Assembly (NCBI GenBank): GCA_022709485.1 | Contig: JAKLIS010000005.1 | Location: 1-18,765, forward strand | DNA length: 18,765 bases | Direction: 5' to 3' | DNA from: Elusimicrobiota bacterium | Lineage (GTDB): Bacteria > Elusimicrobiota > Elusimicrobia > F11 | Shown here: piece after piece, positions 7,301-14,416 of the stretch | How positions within the stretch are numbered: the stretch's first letter is position 1 | Layout of the letters: the number at the start of each line of letters is the position of its first letter | The notes under the pieces: model-generated | Seen by the model: only the letters and a program-made list of their open reading frames with translations | Told to the model about the DNA's origin: nothing | Database searches by the model: none | Program-made: the position numbers and the translations under genes

Positions 7301-9551
7301 ATTTCTAATTGATTTCGCCCGAATTGGGACGTCTCTCATTGAATTTGCATTTCAAATGATAACTCAATTTTATTCCGACAGAGATTTCCCTGAATTTATT
7401 CGGAAATCCGACGCAGAAAAACATGTTTATATTGTGACCCTTCCCCAGTACCAAGTCGACATCAAAGAAGCATTTGAGAGTGTCTTGCCTGAAAAAAATA
7501 TTCTTGTTATGCCGGAAGGACGGGGAACTGTGGGAGCGCTTATTTGGATGATGGTGAACGCCCTGACATTAAGCGGAGGGGATAAGCAATCCATCGTTGG
7601 AAACTACAGCACTGATCACCTTTTAAAAAAACAGGACGGTGAAGATTGGGAAGATGAAATTATGAAATGGCGGCGGGCTCATTTGGCTCAGCTAAAAGCG
7701 ATCCAAGAACAACCCGACGGGGAACACTATATTGTTGGCGTGGGCTTCAATCCCATAACTGAAGACACCAGGGCTTGGCCCCGTTTTGGAATTTACGGCC
7801 TCGAAAAAAATGACTCAAGAGAAGTTTGGCTCGGACATGCCGGCCATGAAAGAGTCAACCTTCCCCGTGCACGGACCTTTGTTGAAGCGGCGACTCCTGC
7901 TCAGGCGGAACAATTAAAAAATGAAGGTGACGTTTTGGTCAGCGTAGGTCATTACATGGCTACCGTGGAAACCTGGGAAATGGTTCTTGAAATGATATGC
8001 CAAGTTGAGCCTTATCAACACTATGATATTTTTAAAATTTATCAAGGAATTAGGGACGCCGCCTTGGCTGGAGACTGGAAAAAAGCCCGCGACCTGTTTT
8101 ATCGGTTACCCAAAAAGGTTTACGATCCTGTCCGATCAAAATGGGTGGAATTTTCTTACGCTTACGGTCTTCTAGAATCCCTCTCAAGGAAAGGGGCTTT
8201 TGAAGCCAAACCGGGCAATCCTCTCAAGGTTTTTGTGGCTGAAGGGAACTTTCATTTTGTTGATGTCGGTGATTGGCTTGAATATTACGGCAATTATGGA
8301 AAAAGGGACAAAAAGGGGAATGCTGTCAATAATCCTCATAACGTCATTTTGGCTGACGTAACAGATTCAATCATTTACGCCCAATCAAGCCGAACCCCGG
8401 AAAGAAAACCTAATTGCCGGCTCACGGTGAACACTTCTCTTCAAAGTGTCATCATTGTGCAAGATTTACGGGGGAATGTTTTGGTCACAAGAAGAGAAAA
8501 TCTGGGGAATAAACTAAAAACATTTATGGAAACCCATTTAGAAAAGTTGAAGGAGGGCTGGCCTGGGTTGGTGTACGAATCTCCCAATTCTTCAATCCAT
8601 TTTGTTCATTCCAATGATTCGGGTAAAGTGATTGTTTGGGGAATTGAAAATGTGAAATTAACAAAAGACGGCACCAATTTAAATATCGACGCGGCTGATA
8701 ACCAAGGTAATAATAATTCCAACTTTAAATCACAATTATTATCCGACGGGAATGGTTTTCAGGGGCCACAAGATAGCCGTCTAAATTATTTCCGAGAAGA
8801 TCAACATGAAATGAACAGCTCGAAACACGAAAAGAGTTCTGCTTCCATACCCCTGGTCGAAGAGCTTTTTCAATCCCTCCCTCCCCTCGTTGATTGGGAA
8901 CTTGACCACGTGGGAATCTGGGGCGCCGTTGACAAACAGGCTTTTGGAAATCCATTGGATGATTGGCGGCTTTTCGCCATCCATGTATTTAACTATTGTG
9001 CTCTTCGTGCTAACAAAATTGGAATGACCGTCTTAGAAGCCGTCGACTTATCTCTTATTAACCAAGAAAACAAAAAACTTCTTTATGTAATAAATTTAAA
9101 TGAAACTCCCCAGTCTGACCGTTTAGACAGAGATTTAAGGAACCTCGCCAATCTTGTTAAAAGGTTGAATATGAATCAGGAAGAAATTTTAGTGCTGGTT
9201 CATGGTTCTCAAGAAGAAAAACAGGATATTCTTAACGTCGTGGAGAGGATTCCCGGGATTTCCCGGCGCGGTATCCGCGTTGACGAAGCGGCTGGACCCA
9301 AAACAGATTTATTAGAACTTCTTTTGGATAAACCGGAAGAGCTTGTTGCGGCGCAAATTATTAAAAACGGCATGGCTGACGCCGTCAGCATTCATTTTTT
9401 CTCTGAACGGCCCGATTTGTATTTCTTCGATGGTATCCTTGACCGCATTTTGACTTTGTGCTCAGATTTGGGCGGCGGGGTAGTTGACTTTAAGCCAGGA
9501 TATTTAAAACGGCTGGCTGAAGAAGCCAGAATGCCGATGGATAAGGCGTAA
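4353..9551 (+). CDS. Giant secreted multidomain protein: TraB/ChaN-like region fused to a mannose-1-phosphate-guanylyltransferase-like domain
   Basis: The protein has 1732 residues from a TTG start. Residues 1-26 are a signal peptide (basic start, hydrophobic core, likely cleavage after LVA). Residues about 112-550 resemble the TraB/ChaN (Tiki) fold: VVINIQDIH (H123) with NLEAQKNI, then VALEG (E151), and at the far end VTGGFH (H499) with an L...G helix; the first GxxH glycine is absent. Residues about 680-810 contain a histidine-rich HHLVSH segment (765-770) of unknown meaning. Residues about 964-1400 are a divergent sugar-phosphate nucleotidyltransferase: TAGGENLRSWPL (970-981) for GGxGxRLWPL, PEGRGT (1054-1059), GNYSTDH (1083-1089), and DVGDW (1304-1308) followed by the VIIV...NVLVTRR tail of GDP-mannose pyrophosphorylases. 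After an Asn-rich linker, residues about 1487-1732 are an unrecognised alpha/beta domain. A nucleotide-using enzyme behind a signal peptide is odd. Family placement of the nucleotidyltransferase is fairly firm, that of the N-terminal region moderate. Activity is not established, since several binding motifs have changed. Confidence 0.8.
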   Translation: MKYSKIARKIGAIIICGALLQGTLVASPTGASHIWAKRQKAANGHLISHDRNLTALSSSLCQSSLPISNPIPHLYQKEKEIPASFVSLVKNLNFPGVQIKKISKPSASFSKKGPVVINIQDIHVNLEAQKNISGFLDKLMRIHSVDLVALEGAAGTLDLSRLRNFPRSQPVRIVANYLLKESKISGPVYSAITHKGSIPEFVGVDDIPHYQANIDAYVESSGRQNSLFQSIERAAAFLDREKEMIFSPSLLVVDKVAEKFHLNEIGLGAYLETLEVHMPQIPSEVQKFLSAYKIEKKLDFGEIEKAREMILSVLSRRLSSEEGEELLKFGLAYRDGEIGHSQFYGYLQNLCLRHHLSLGKFPGMEAFIQYVQLTESIDGEILFQTIREIESEVFSKLAKNEKERRLTRDTVWLRLCRKLVKFKLTPEEWKEYKNSGPGNPRLFETSSGNRASLAKHAFSSFESFYRMADDRDGLIANNLIKEIKTRGTKTAVLVTGGFHSERINQILNEQGLWTITATPKLSKLDSSDGSDYLGVFNREKTPLERLLQSHQLTTSPKPNIPGLPELMVPSVDLKVSPQQSLQEIMPEAAEKLDATRETIGEASKIVYRLQDKEPGPNKMTSESEIELDKKGEIASMKHVYNGTTPLDWVAEFLNSFSQLPDFMASGIRNRKAQSVSSRGITVHAKDVLRASPTGLDKPKMEILKKAWGDVLKDERYRPFFDLPVTFEIVDGLERTAMIKNGRIAIDSSLLTNPAILKMELKLEFHHLVSHFLWEKYDQRPLSISERIAEEVSLDAERLLYFRNLPFDDRIPFMWLILQEFDKTGPDGFHNPLLCSLPSSQIPKFIASLIQYAQPLRRSEESVGGQTIRDLIKYLESLKEYKSFYNAEAVDPWFFHKEAVNSLAAFHQRAKTYPQYEIYFERGDWISRTQQDCVSYEAKFEYYLEKFREEKIKKEAFMETYGPKPMFLMMTAGGENLRSWPLIKFLIDFARIGTSLIEFAFQMITQFYSDRDFPEFIRKSDAEKHVYIVTLPQYQVDIKEAFESVLPEKNILVMPEGRGTVGALIWMMVNALTLSGGDKQSIVGNYSTDHLLKKQDGEDWEDEIMKWRRAHLAQLKAIQEQPDGEHYIVGVGFNPITEDTRAWPRFGIYGLEKNDSREVWLGHAGHERVNLPRARTFVEAATPAQAEQLKNEGDVLVSVGHYMATVETWEMVLEMICQVEPYQHYDIFKIYQGIRDAALAGDWKKARDLFYRLPKKVYDPVRSKWVEFSYAYGLLESLSRKGAFEAKPGNPLKVFVAEGNFHFVDVGDWLEYYGNYGKRDKKGNAVNNPHNVILADVTDSIIYAQSSRTPERKPNCRLTVNTSLQSVIIVQDLRGNVLVTRRENLGNKLKTFMETHLEKLKEGWPGLVYESPNSSIHFVHSNDSGKVIVWGIENVKLTKDGTNLNIDAADNQGNNNSNFKSQLLSDGNGFQGPQDSRLNYFREDQHEMNSSKHEKSSASIPLVEELFQSLPPLVDWELDHVGIWGAVDKQAFGNPLDDWRLFAIHVFNYCALRANKIGMTVLEAVDLSLINQENKKLLYVINLNETPQSDRLDRDLRNLANLVKRLNMNQEEILVLVHGSQEEKQDILNVVERIPGISRRGIRVDEAAGPKTDLLELLLDKPEELVAAQIIKNGMADAVSIHFFSERPDLYFFDGILDRILTLCSDLGGGVVDFKPGYLKRLAEEARMPMDKA

Positions 9552-9554
9552 CCA

Positions 9555-11396
9555 ATGAGCGTACTTCGACCAAAATTAATGGCAAGCTGGGTTATTCCAG
9601 ACCTCATGTCTGGAGAACCTTTGGATGGAAAGAAACTTTCCCTTCAGGGAGGGGAATCAAAAGTCGCTTGGACACTTTTCAAAGGCGGGAAAGCAATGCG
9701 GCTTCAGGGTGAATATTCTCGCGCGATGCATTATTTAAATCAGGCAAGGGCTTCCTTTGAAGTTTTGGGAGACCAATATGGCCTGGCTTGTGCCTGCCAA
9801 GAACTCGCCTTCTGTAGCGGGGAATTGAGCCGCAATGCGATGGCGCTCGAATATGCTCATCTGGCCGTAAAAAAATTCCAGGAACTCGGAAGAAACCTGG
9901 AGTTGGCTTGGTCGTATGAGTATCTCTCCTACATCTATTTTTACCACTACCGTTATAAAGAAAGCTTGGTCTATTCAAAAAAGGCGCGGGGCATTTTTAT
10001 GGAATTGGGTTCTCAAAACGCCCTGGCTTATAATTCATGTAACTTGGCGCGTATCCATTTGGAAATGCTCCTATTTTTTGAAGCGTTGAAATATTATCAA
10101 GAGGCCATTGGTATCTTTCAGAAATTGGCCAATGACCAAGGATTTGCGCTCAGTTTATTGGGCCTCGGAACGGTTTACCGGGGAATATGTCAATTCTCCG
10201 AGGCAAAGAAGAATTTTGCTAAAGCCCGAACGCTGTATTCAAAGTTGAAAATTAAAGACCATATCGGATGGTGCTTGTTGAATGAGGCGGCGATTCTGCG
10301 GATCGAAGGAGACGATGAACGGGCAATGGATTACAACAAAAAGGCGAACCAATGTTTTTTCTCAATGAAGAAAAATGACGGTATTGCCTGGGGACTTTTT
10401 CAAATCGGCCAGATAATGTTGGAACGGGGCTATCCCATTAAATCTTGGGAATCTCTGAGAGAGGCCCTTAACCTTCATAAAGACATTTACAATCATAAAG
10501 GGATCGGCTGGGGTGAAAATGAACTTGGCAAAGCCTATTATGAATTGGGCGAATTAGATCGGGCGAAGGACCATTATCAATACGCCAAGAATTTTGCAGA
10601 GCAATACGGGATCGATCCATTAAAAATCGAGGTTGAAAAAAATCTTTCGAACCAAGAAATTGACGAAGGCAATCTTCAAAGGGCGCATAAATATATTGAA
10701 TCTGCTTATGACAATTGCGTTAAAAAACAAATCTGGGAACTTCTGCCGGACGTCTTGCGCACTCAGGCTAGATACTCCATTTTGTTGGGAGACGTGGATC
10801 ACGCTCAAACAGAAATTGATCAGGCCGAACAAACCGCCCAAAAATATGGTTTGGACCGTTATTTTCCCGGAATATCGCTCCTAAAGGGTGAAATTTTGGC
10901 GCGTCGAGGGAAAGTGGAAGAAGCCATAAAGATGTGGGGAAAAACGTTAAGTTTGGCAGAACAATTCAATCAAAAGAAAGTTTATATGGAGGGACTCCTC
11001 GGGTTGGCGCAATTGGCCCTTAAAAAGAAAAATATGAGCCAGGTTAAACGCGCATTGAATGAAATTGAAAAATTCAATCGAGTTTTGGGTTCTCGGAAAT
11101 TAAAGGCCAAAATGTTAGCGGTTCGCGCTTGGATGGAATACAAAGAAAGCGGTTTTATCGATCAGAAATTAACCAATCAGGCGCTTCAAATTCTGGACAG
11201 TTCACGGCAAATTGTGTCCAAATGCATTCTCTTAGGATGGTTGAGAAGCTTGGCCAAGATTGACAATAATGATAAGGAAGCAAAATTTTTCGACACTGCC
11301 TTGCAACAAATTATCTCGTCGGGTCCCATTGACTTGAATGTGGTTCACGATAATACCGATATCCAGAATATCCTTCCCATATCTCTAGTCATTTAG
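9555..11396 (+). CDS. Large tetratricopeptide-repeat protein, cytoplasmic, function unknown
   Basis: The protein has 613 residues built almost wholly of roughly 40-residue helical repeats from about residue 35 to 500. The repeating pattern is A...F..LG...G.A......LA.IY...G.Y..AL.YY..A, the TPR_12 type seen in kinesin light chain and in bacterial signalling proteins. There is no signal peptide, membrane helix or effector domain, so a protein-binding scaffold or sensor is likely. Its ATG is 3 bases after the stop of the giant gene, so the two are probably cotranscribed and may work together; but the giant protein appears to be exported while this one does not. The ribosome binding site is weak (AAGG about 9 bases upstream), consistent with translational coupling. 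Confidence 0.8.
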   Translation: MSVLRPKLMASWVIPDLMSGEPLDGKKLSLQGGESKVAWTLFKGGKAMRLQGEYSRAMHYLNQARASFEVLGDQYGLACACQELAFCSGELSRNAMALEYAHLAVKKFQELGRNLELAWSYEYLSYIYFYHYRYKESLVYSKKARGIFMELGSQNALAYNSCNLARIHLEMLLFFEALKYYQEAIGIFQKLANDQGFALSLLGLGTVYRGICQFSEAKKNFAKARTLYSKLKIKDHIGWCLLNEAAILRIEGDDERAMDYNKKANQCFFSMKKNDGIAWGLFQIGQIMLERGYPIKSWESLREALNLHKDIYNHKGIGWGENELGKAYYELGELDRAKDHYQYAKNFAEQYGIDPLKIEVEKNLSNQEIDEGNLQRAHKYIESAYDNCVKKQIWELLPDVLRTQARYSILLGDVDHAQTEIDQAEQTAQKYGLDRYFPGISLLKGEILARRGKVEEAIKMWGKTLSLAEQFNQKKVYMEGLLGLAQLALKKKNMSQVKRALNEIEKFNRVLGSRKLKAKMLAVRAWMEYKESGFIDQKLTNQALQILDSSRQIVSKCILLGWLRSLAKIDNNDKEAKFFDTALQQIISSGPIDLNVVHDNTDIQNILPISLVI

Positions 11397-11431
11397 TTAC
11401 CGGCGAAATTAAGTAAAATACCCCCCTTTTC

Positions 11432-11448
11432 AACGCCGTTTTGGCGTT
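11432..11448 (+). terminator. Possible hairpin terminator after the TPR gene
   Basis: AACGCC, loop GTTTT, GGCGTT form a perfect 6-bp stem. Downstream bases are only partly T-rich (a T-run appears near 11459-11464), so intrinsic termination is uncertain. It could instead be a structure in the leader of the tRNA transcript. Confidence 0.25.
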
Positions 11449-11465
11449 TATCCCGGTTTGTTTTA

Positions 11466-11538
11466 GGCGCGGTAGCTCAGTTGGTAGAGCATGGGACTCA
11501 TAAGCCCAGGGTCGGCGGTTCGATCCCGCCCCGCGCTA
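11466..11538 (+). tRNA. tRNA with CAT anticodon (elongator Met, or Ile2 if lysidine-modified)
   Basis: A 73-base cloverleaf. The acceptor GGCGCGG pairs with CCGCGCT, with a G-U wobble at the first pair. The D arm is GCTC/GAGC, the anticodon loop CTCATAA gives CAT, and the T arm GGCGG/CCGCC encloses TTCGATC. The discriminator is A and CCA is not encoded. The anticodon stem has an A-G mismatch at its innermost pair. The three consecutive G-C pairs next to the loop that mark initiator tRNA are absent, so it is not fMet. Sequence alone does not separate Met from Ile(CAU). The gene lies directly upstream of a tRNA-modifying enzyme gene. Confidence 0.9.
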
Positions 11539-11556
11539 TTTTTTATTGCCGATAAC

Positions 11557-12546
11557 ATGATCAACCCTAGAACGAAGAAGCTCGAATTCCCCATCATTCA
11601 ATCTCCCATGGCCGGATGCTCCGATCTCCCTTTCCGATTGGTCGCTCGCCGGAGGGGAATGGAATTTTGTTATTTCGAGATGCTGTCTTCGAACGGACTC
11701 ATCCATAACGCCAAAAAATCCCTGCGTCTACTCCAAACAATTCCGGAAGATCACCCCATCGGCGTTCAATTGGTGGGGAGCCAGCCGGACGTCATGGCCG
11801 AATCCGCCCGTTTTTTGGAAGACCAAGGTTTTCAGTACTTGGATTTAAATCTCGGCTGCCCTGTCAAAAAAATCGTGTCCCAAGGGGGTGGGTCGGCCCT
11901 CCTGGCGAATTTAAAACAAGCGGCCCGGGTTTTTGAAAAGGTGGGCGGGGCTGTAAAAAAAATTCCATTCACCGTCAAAATGCGGAAAGGTTTTAAAGAT
12001 GAAACAGGCCGTGAAGCCCTTGAATTGGCTCAGTTGGCTGAAAAATGCGGCGCCGCCGCCGTCACGGTGCACGGCCGCACGCAAAAGCAAGGCTATTCCG
12101 GAAAGGCGGATTGGGATATTATCCGCCGGGTGAAAGAGGCGGTCAAAATTCCTGTCGTCGGAAACGGCGACATTTTTTCCGCTGAGGACGCTCTTCGAAT
12201 GATAAAAGCCACCGCGTGTGACGGGGTGATGATTGGCCGGGGTAGCTTAGGCAATCCTTGGATATTTTCCCGCGCCAAAGCCCTTCTTTTTAATGGAAAA
12301 AATCTGCCGTCTCCCACCTTAGAAGAAAAGCGGGCTGCTGTTATGGAGCACTTTGACCTTGAAATCCAATACGCCGGCGAGTCCCGGGCGCTTCTTTTGA
12401 TGCGGAAGGTCGGGCCATGGTATATTTTAGGACAGCCGAACGCCGCGTCTTACCGGCGCCGTCTCTGCGCGGCGACCCGGCAAGTGGACGTTCGTGAAAT
12501 TCTTTCGGAAGCCTTAGGAGGAAGTTTTGCCGAACAAACGGCGTAA
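11557..12546 (+). CDS. dusB: tRNA-dihydrouridine synthase (DusB-like)
   Basis: The protein has 329 residues. This FMN enzyme reduces specific uridines in the tRNA D-loop, using NADPH. Its motifs lie in order along a TIM barrel: SPMAGCSDLPFR at the N-terminus, DLNLGCPVKK with catalytic C101, VKMRKGF, VTVHGRTQKQGYSG, VGNGDI, and IGRGSLGNPWIF; a helical C-terminal domain follows. The frame stays open upstream into the tRNA gene, so the longer start at 11491 is rejected; ATG 11557, 18 bases after the tRNA, is the first sensible start, though no Shine-Dalgarno precedes it. A single transcript with the tRNA, cleaved at the tRNA 3' end, would leave an 18-base leader. Subfamily (DusB) is assigned by overall pattern and is less certain than the enzyme class. 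Confidence 0.92.
   Translation: MINPRTKKLEFPIIQSPMAGCSDLPFRLVARRRGMEFCYFEMLSSNGLIHNAKKSLRLLQTIPEDHPIGVQLVGSQPDVMAESARFLEDQGFQYLDLNLGCPVKKIVSQGGGSALLANLKQAARVFEKVGGAVKKIPFTVKMRKGFKDETGREALELAQLAEKCGAAAVTVHGRTQKQGYSGKADWDIIRRVKEAVKIPVVGNGDIFSAEDALRMIKATACDGVMIGRGSLGNPWIFSRAKALLFNGKNLPSPTLEEKRAAVMEHFDLEIQYAGESRALLLMRKVGPWYILGQPNAASYRRRLCAATRQVDVREILSEALGGSFAEQTA
12516..12521 (+). promoter_or_regulatory. Shine-Dalgarno inside dusB for the TTG start at 12527
   Basis: A perfect AGGAGG ends 5 bases before TTG 12527, within the last 31 bases of the dus gene. It decides the non-ATG start of the next gene and implies translation independent of, but coupled to, dus. Confidence 0.75.
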
Positions 12547-13528
12547 AAATTTATATTTCTTTTTTTGGGTCGTTATTTTGGCGGGGGGAGTCTATGCCGC
12601 GCCCCCGGCGAAAAAAGCTCCGCCTGATCCGATCGAAAACCTGATAACGGAAGAGCAAAAAGAAATTGAAACTTGGATGGATGAAGGGGAGGAGAATCTT
12701 CCTCCGGTCTTCCTTCTGGGGGATGAAAAAGGGGTCCGTCTTTACGCCGATTTTATGGAAACGGCTCCCTATGAAAAACTCTGCGGATCGATAGAGATTG
12801 AAGAGCTCCTGGCGGCCACTCAAGGCTCAGCGGATGAAAAAGAGGTCTCCGTAAATTTGGGGATTAATAAAGTCCGAGCTCTTTTGGGAGAGTCGTGCCT
12901 GGCCCGGCCCAAAGATGTGTTGTTGGCGGTGGGCCAAGGATGGGTGAAACCCGTTGAGCTGGGTGATTTCCAGCTGCGGAGTTCCCAGCCTGTTTGTCCT
13001 TTTGACGCGTCATATGCATTATGGAGCCAGCTCAAAGAGCCTCTTCCTTCAACGCCCCTTTTCTTTACGAGCAGTTTTCAAGACCCAAAAGAAAGCGCGG
13101 CCGCTTTTATTGAGCCCTTATCGGTGTCGACCATTTCCATTTCTCAGGATGAAAAGAGCTGGATTGGATCGGCGGTCGAGTTTTTATCGGAATATTCGAT
13201 CGAGGCGTATGATTTGAATGCTGTCAATTGCGATCGCATTTACCACCTTAAAAAATCGGTCGTTAAATTGGCCGATGTCGGAAATCCCGGGGAAATGCTG
13301 GTCTGGCGAAAGGGGGAAAACGTCGGCATTCTTGAGATGGAGATTATTGACAATTTAGAAGGATCAGGCAGCGTTCATTGGGACGGCGCGTTTGACTTTA
13401 ACCAGGATGGGTTGGTTGAATTGTGGATTTCAGGGGTCCAAAAAGGTTGCGTTTACCATCGGTTATTTTTAGGATTGGATTTTGGTTTTCAACCTGTTTT
13501 GCTTCCGGAAAAACCTTGCGCCTGTTGA
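12527..13528 (+). CDS. Secreted protein of unknown function with a DxNxDG acidic loop
   Basis: The protein has 333 residues from TTG 12527, overlapping the dus gene by 20 bases. The N-terminus is a signal peptide (KRRKN, then a hydrophobic run ending VYA before APPAKK), so export is likely. The body has no family I recognise. Near the C-terminus, DFNQDGLVEL (D290, N292, D294, E298) matches the calcium-binding acidic loop of FG-GAP/VCBS or EF-hand-like sites, set in a beta context (LWISGVQKGCVYHRLFLGLDFGF). Seven cysteines occur in the mature part, including the CAC end, so disulfides are possible. The cotranscription with dus looks coincidental in function. Confidence 0.65.
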   Translation: MPNKRRKNLYFFFWVVILAGGVYAAPPAKKAPPDPIENLITEEQKEIETWMDEGEENLPPVFLLGDEKGVRLYADFMETAPYEKLCGSIEIEELLAATQGSADEKEVSVNLGINKVRALLGESCLARPKDVLLAVGQGWVKPVELGDFQLRSSQPVCPFDASYALWSQLKEPLPSTPLFFTSSFQDPKESAAAFIEPLSVSTISISQDEKSWIGSAVEFLSEYSIEAYDLNAVNCDRIYHLKKSVVKLADVGNPGEMLVWRKGENVGILEMEIIDNLEGSGSVHWDGAFDFNQDGLVELWISGVQKGCVYHRLFLGLDFGFQPVLLPEKPCAC

Positions 13529-13609
13529 TCAACTTTTTCCCCTGTGACAAAAATCACCGTCGGCTATTCTTGTTTTGAATAGGTTGATCTTGTAACCTCA
13601 ATAAATTAA

Positions 13610-14314
13610 ATGGAAATTTTTTACCGCCTTCTTTTTGGCCATTTACTGGCCGATTTTACCTTCCAAACCAATTACATCGCTTATTGGAAAAGGCAGCGTT
13701 TCTTCTGGCTTTGTGTTCACGTTATCATTCATCCTCTATGTTATATTCCCCTCGTTTGGCCTTTCATAAACGACGTTTGGGTGACCCGTTTGGGGGTGGA
13801 ACTAAACGGTTGGGCGTGCTTGGGCATCATTACTCTTCTTCATTTCGGAGAGGATTGGTTTCGGGCGACCATGGTAAACCGCGGCTGGCGAGATAACTCC
13901 CTTTTTTACGCCTGGGACCAAATCATTCACATCGGTGTCCTTCTTTTATTTACGCCTCTTAAAGCCTATCCGCTTGTTTCTCAATGGCCTTTGCTGGGTA
14001 TTTTATTCGTCAGCGTGACTCATTTTGCCACTGTGACGGTATGGTTTGCTGAAAGAGACATCTATGGATACGACCGGGAGTATCCGGCCACGGGAGAAAA
14101 ATATATATCCATGGCTCAGCGACTGGCCGTTTGGGTATTTTTCTTTTTGCCTCTTCCCTTATGGTTTATGGGCCCCGTTGTTGTGGCGGGTTTATACGCG
14201 TGGCTGGTCTGGAATAAGAAAGTAGATTTCAGCTGGCCCAGCATTATCGGAGGCAATCTCATGACTATATGCGCCGGACTTTTTGGCCGCTTCGGCATGG
14301 GGTTTCGGTTTTAG
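13610..14314 (+). CDS. DUF3307-like integral membrane protein
   Basis: The protein has 234 residues with about six hydrophobic segments. The N-terminal FGHLLADFTFQTNYIAYWK block (H11, D15, Q19), the following LCVHVIIHPLCY and the later DQIIHI match the DUF3307 pattern of paired His/Asp residues near membrane faces. The biochemical role of the family is unknown. Here the protein is longer than the minimal DUF3307 domain (about 120 residues), with three extra helices at the C-terminus. ATG 13610 has no Shine-Dalgarno; the leader is very AT-rich. It is separated by 81 bases from the upstream gene and 102 bases from the downstream one, so it may be a single-gene unit. Confidence 0.7.
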   Translation: MEIFYRLLFGHLLADFTFQTNYIAYWKRQRFFWLCVHVIIHPLCYIPLVWPFINDVWVTRLGVELNGWACLGIITLLHFGEDWFRATMVNRGWRDNSLFYAWDQIIHIGVLLLFTPLKAYPLVSQWPLLGILFVSVTHFATVTVWFAERDIYGYDREYPATGEKYISMAQRLAVWVFFFLPLPLWFMGPVVVAGLYAWLVWNKKVDFSWPSIIGGNLMTICAGLFGRFGMGFRF

Positions 14315-14403
14315 TAAAAGTATTTGATAGTTAATTAATTTCGTTATTCTTCTTTTCTTCCGCTCCCTCCTATCTGCCTGGAAAGTCCAACGCAAAATTT
14401 AGG

Positions 14404-14409
14404 TAAAAT
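14404..14409 (+). promoter_or_regulatory. Possible -10 element close to the peroxiredoxin start
   Basis: TAAAAT sits 7 bases before ATG 14417, the distance expected between a -10 box and the transcription start, so the transcript could be leaderless. No Shine-Dalgarno lies in the interval. No good -35 box is seen 17 bases upstream, so this is tentative. Confidence 0.3.
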
Positions 14410-14416
14410 AGCGGCT

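Noticed and set aside
8808..9551. Separate gene for the C-terminal domain of the giant protein
   Set aside because: The ATG at 8808 has only a weak GAGAAG upstream and the frame runs through without a stop, so a single protein is simpler.
11491..11556. N-terminal extension of the dus protein
   Set aside because: The extension is translated from the tRNA gene; similarity to the family begins after ATG 11557.
13564..13598. Inverted repeats CTATTC/GAATAG and AGGTT/AACCT as terminator or operator
   Set aside because: Stems are short, overlap one another, and are not followed by a T-run; such repeats are expected by chance in AT-rich gaps.
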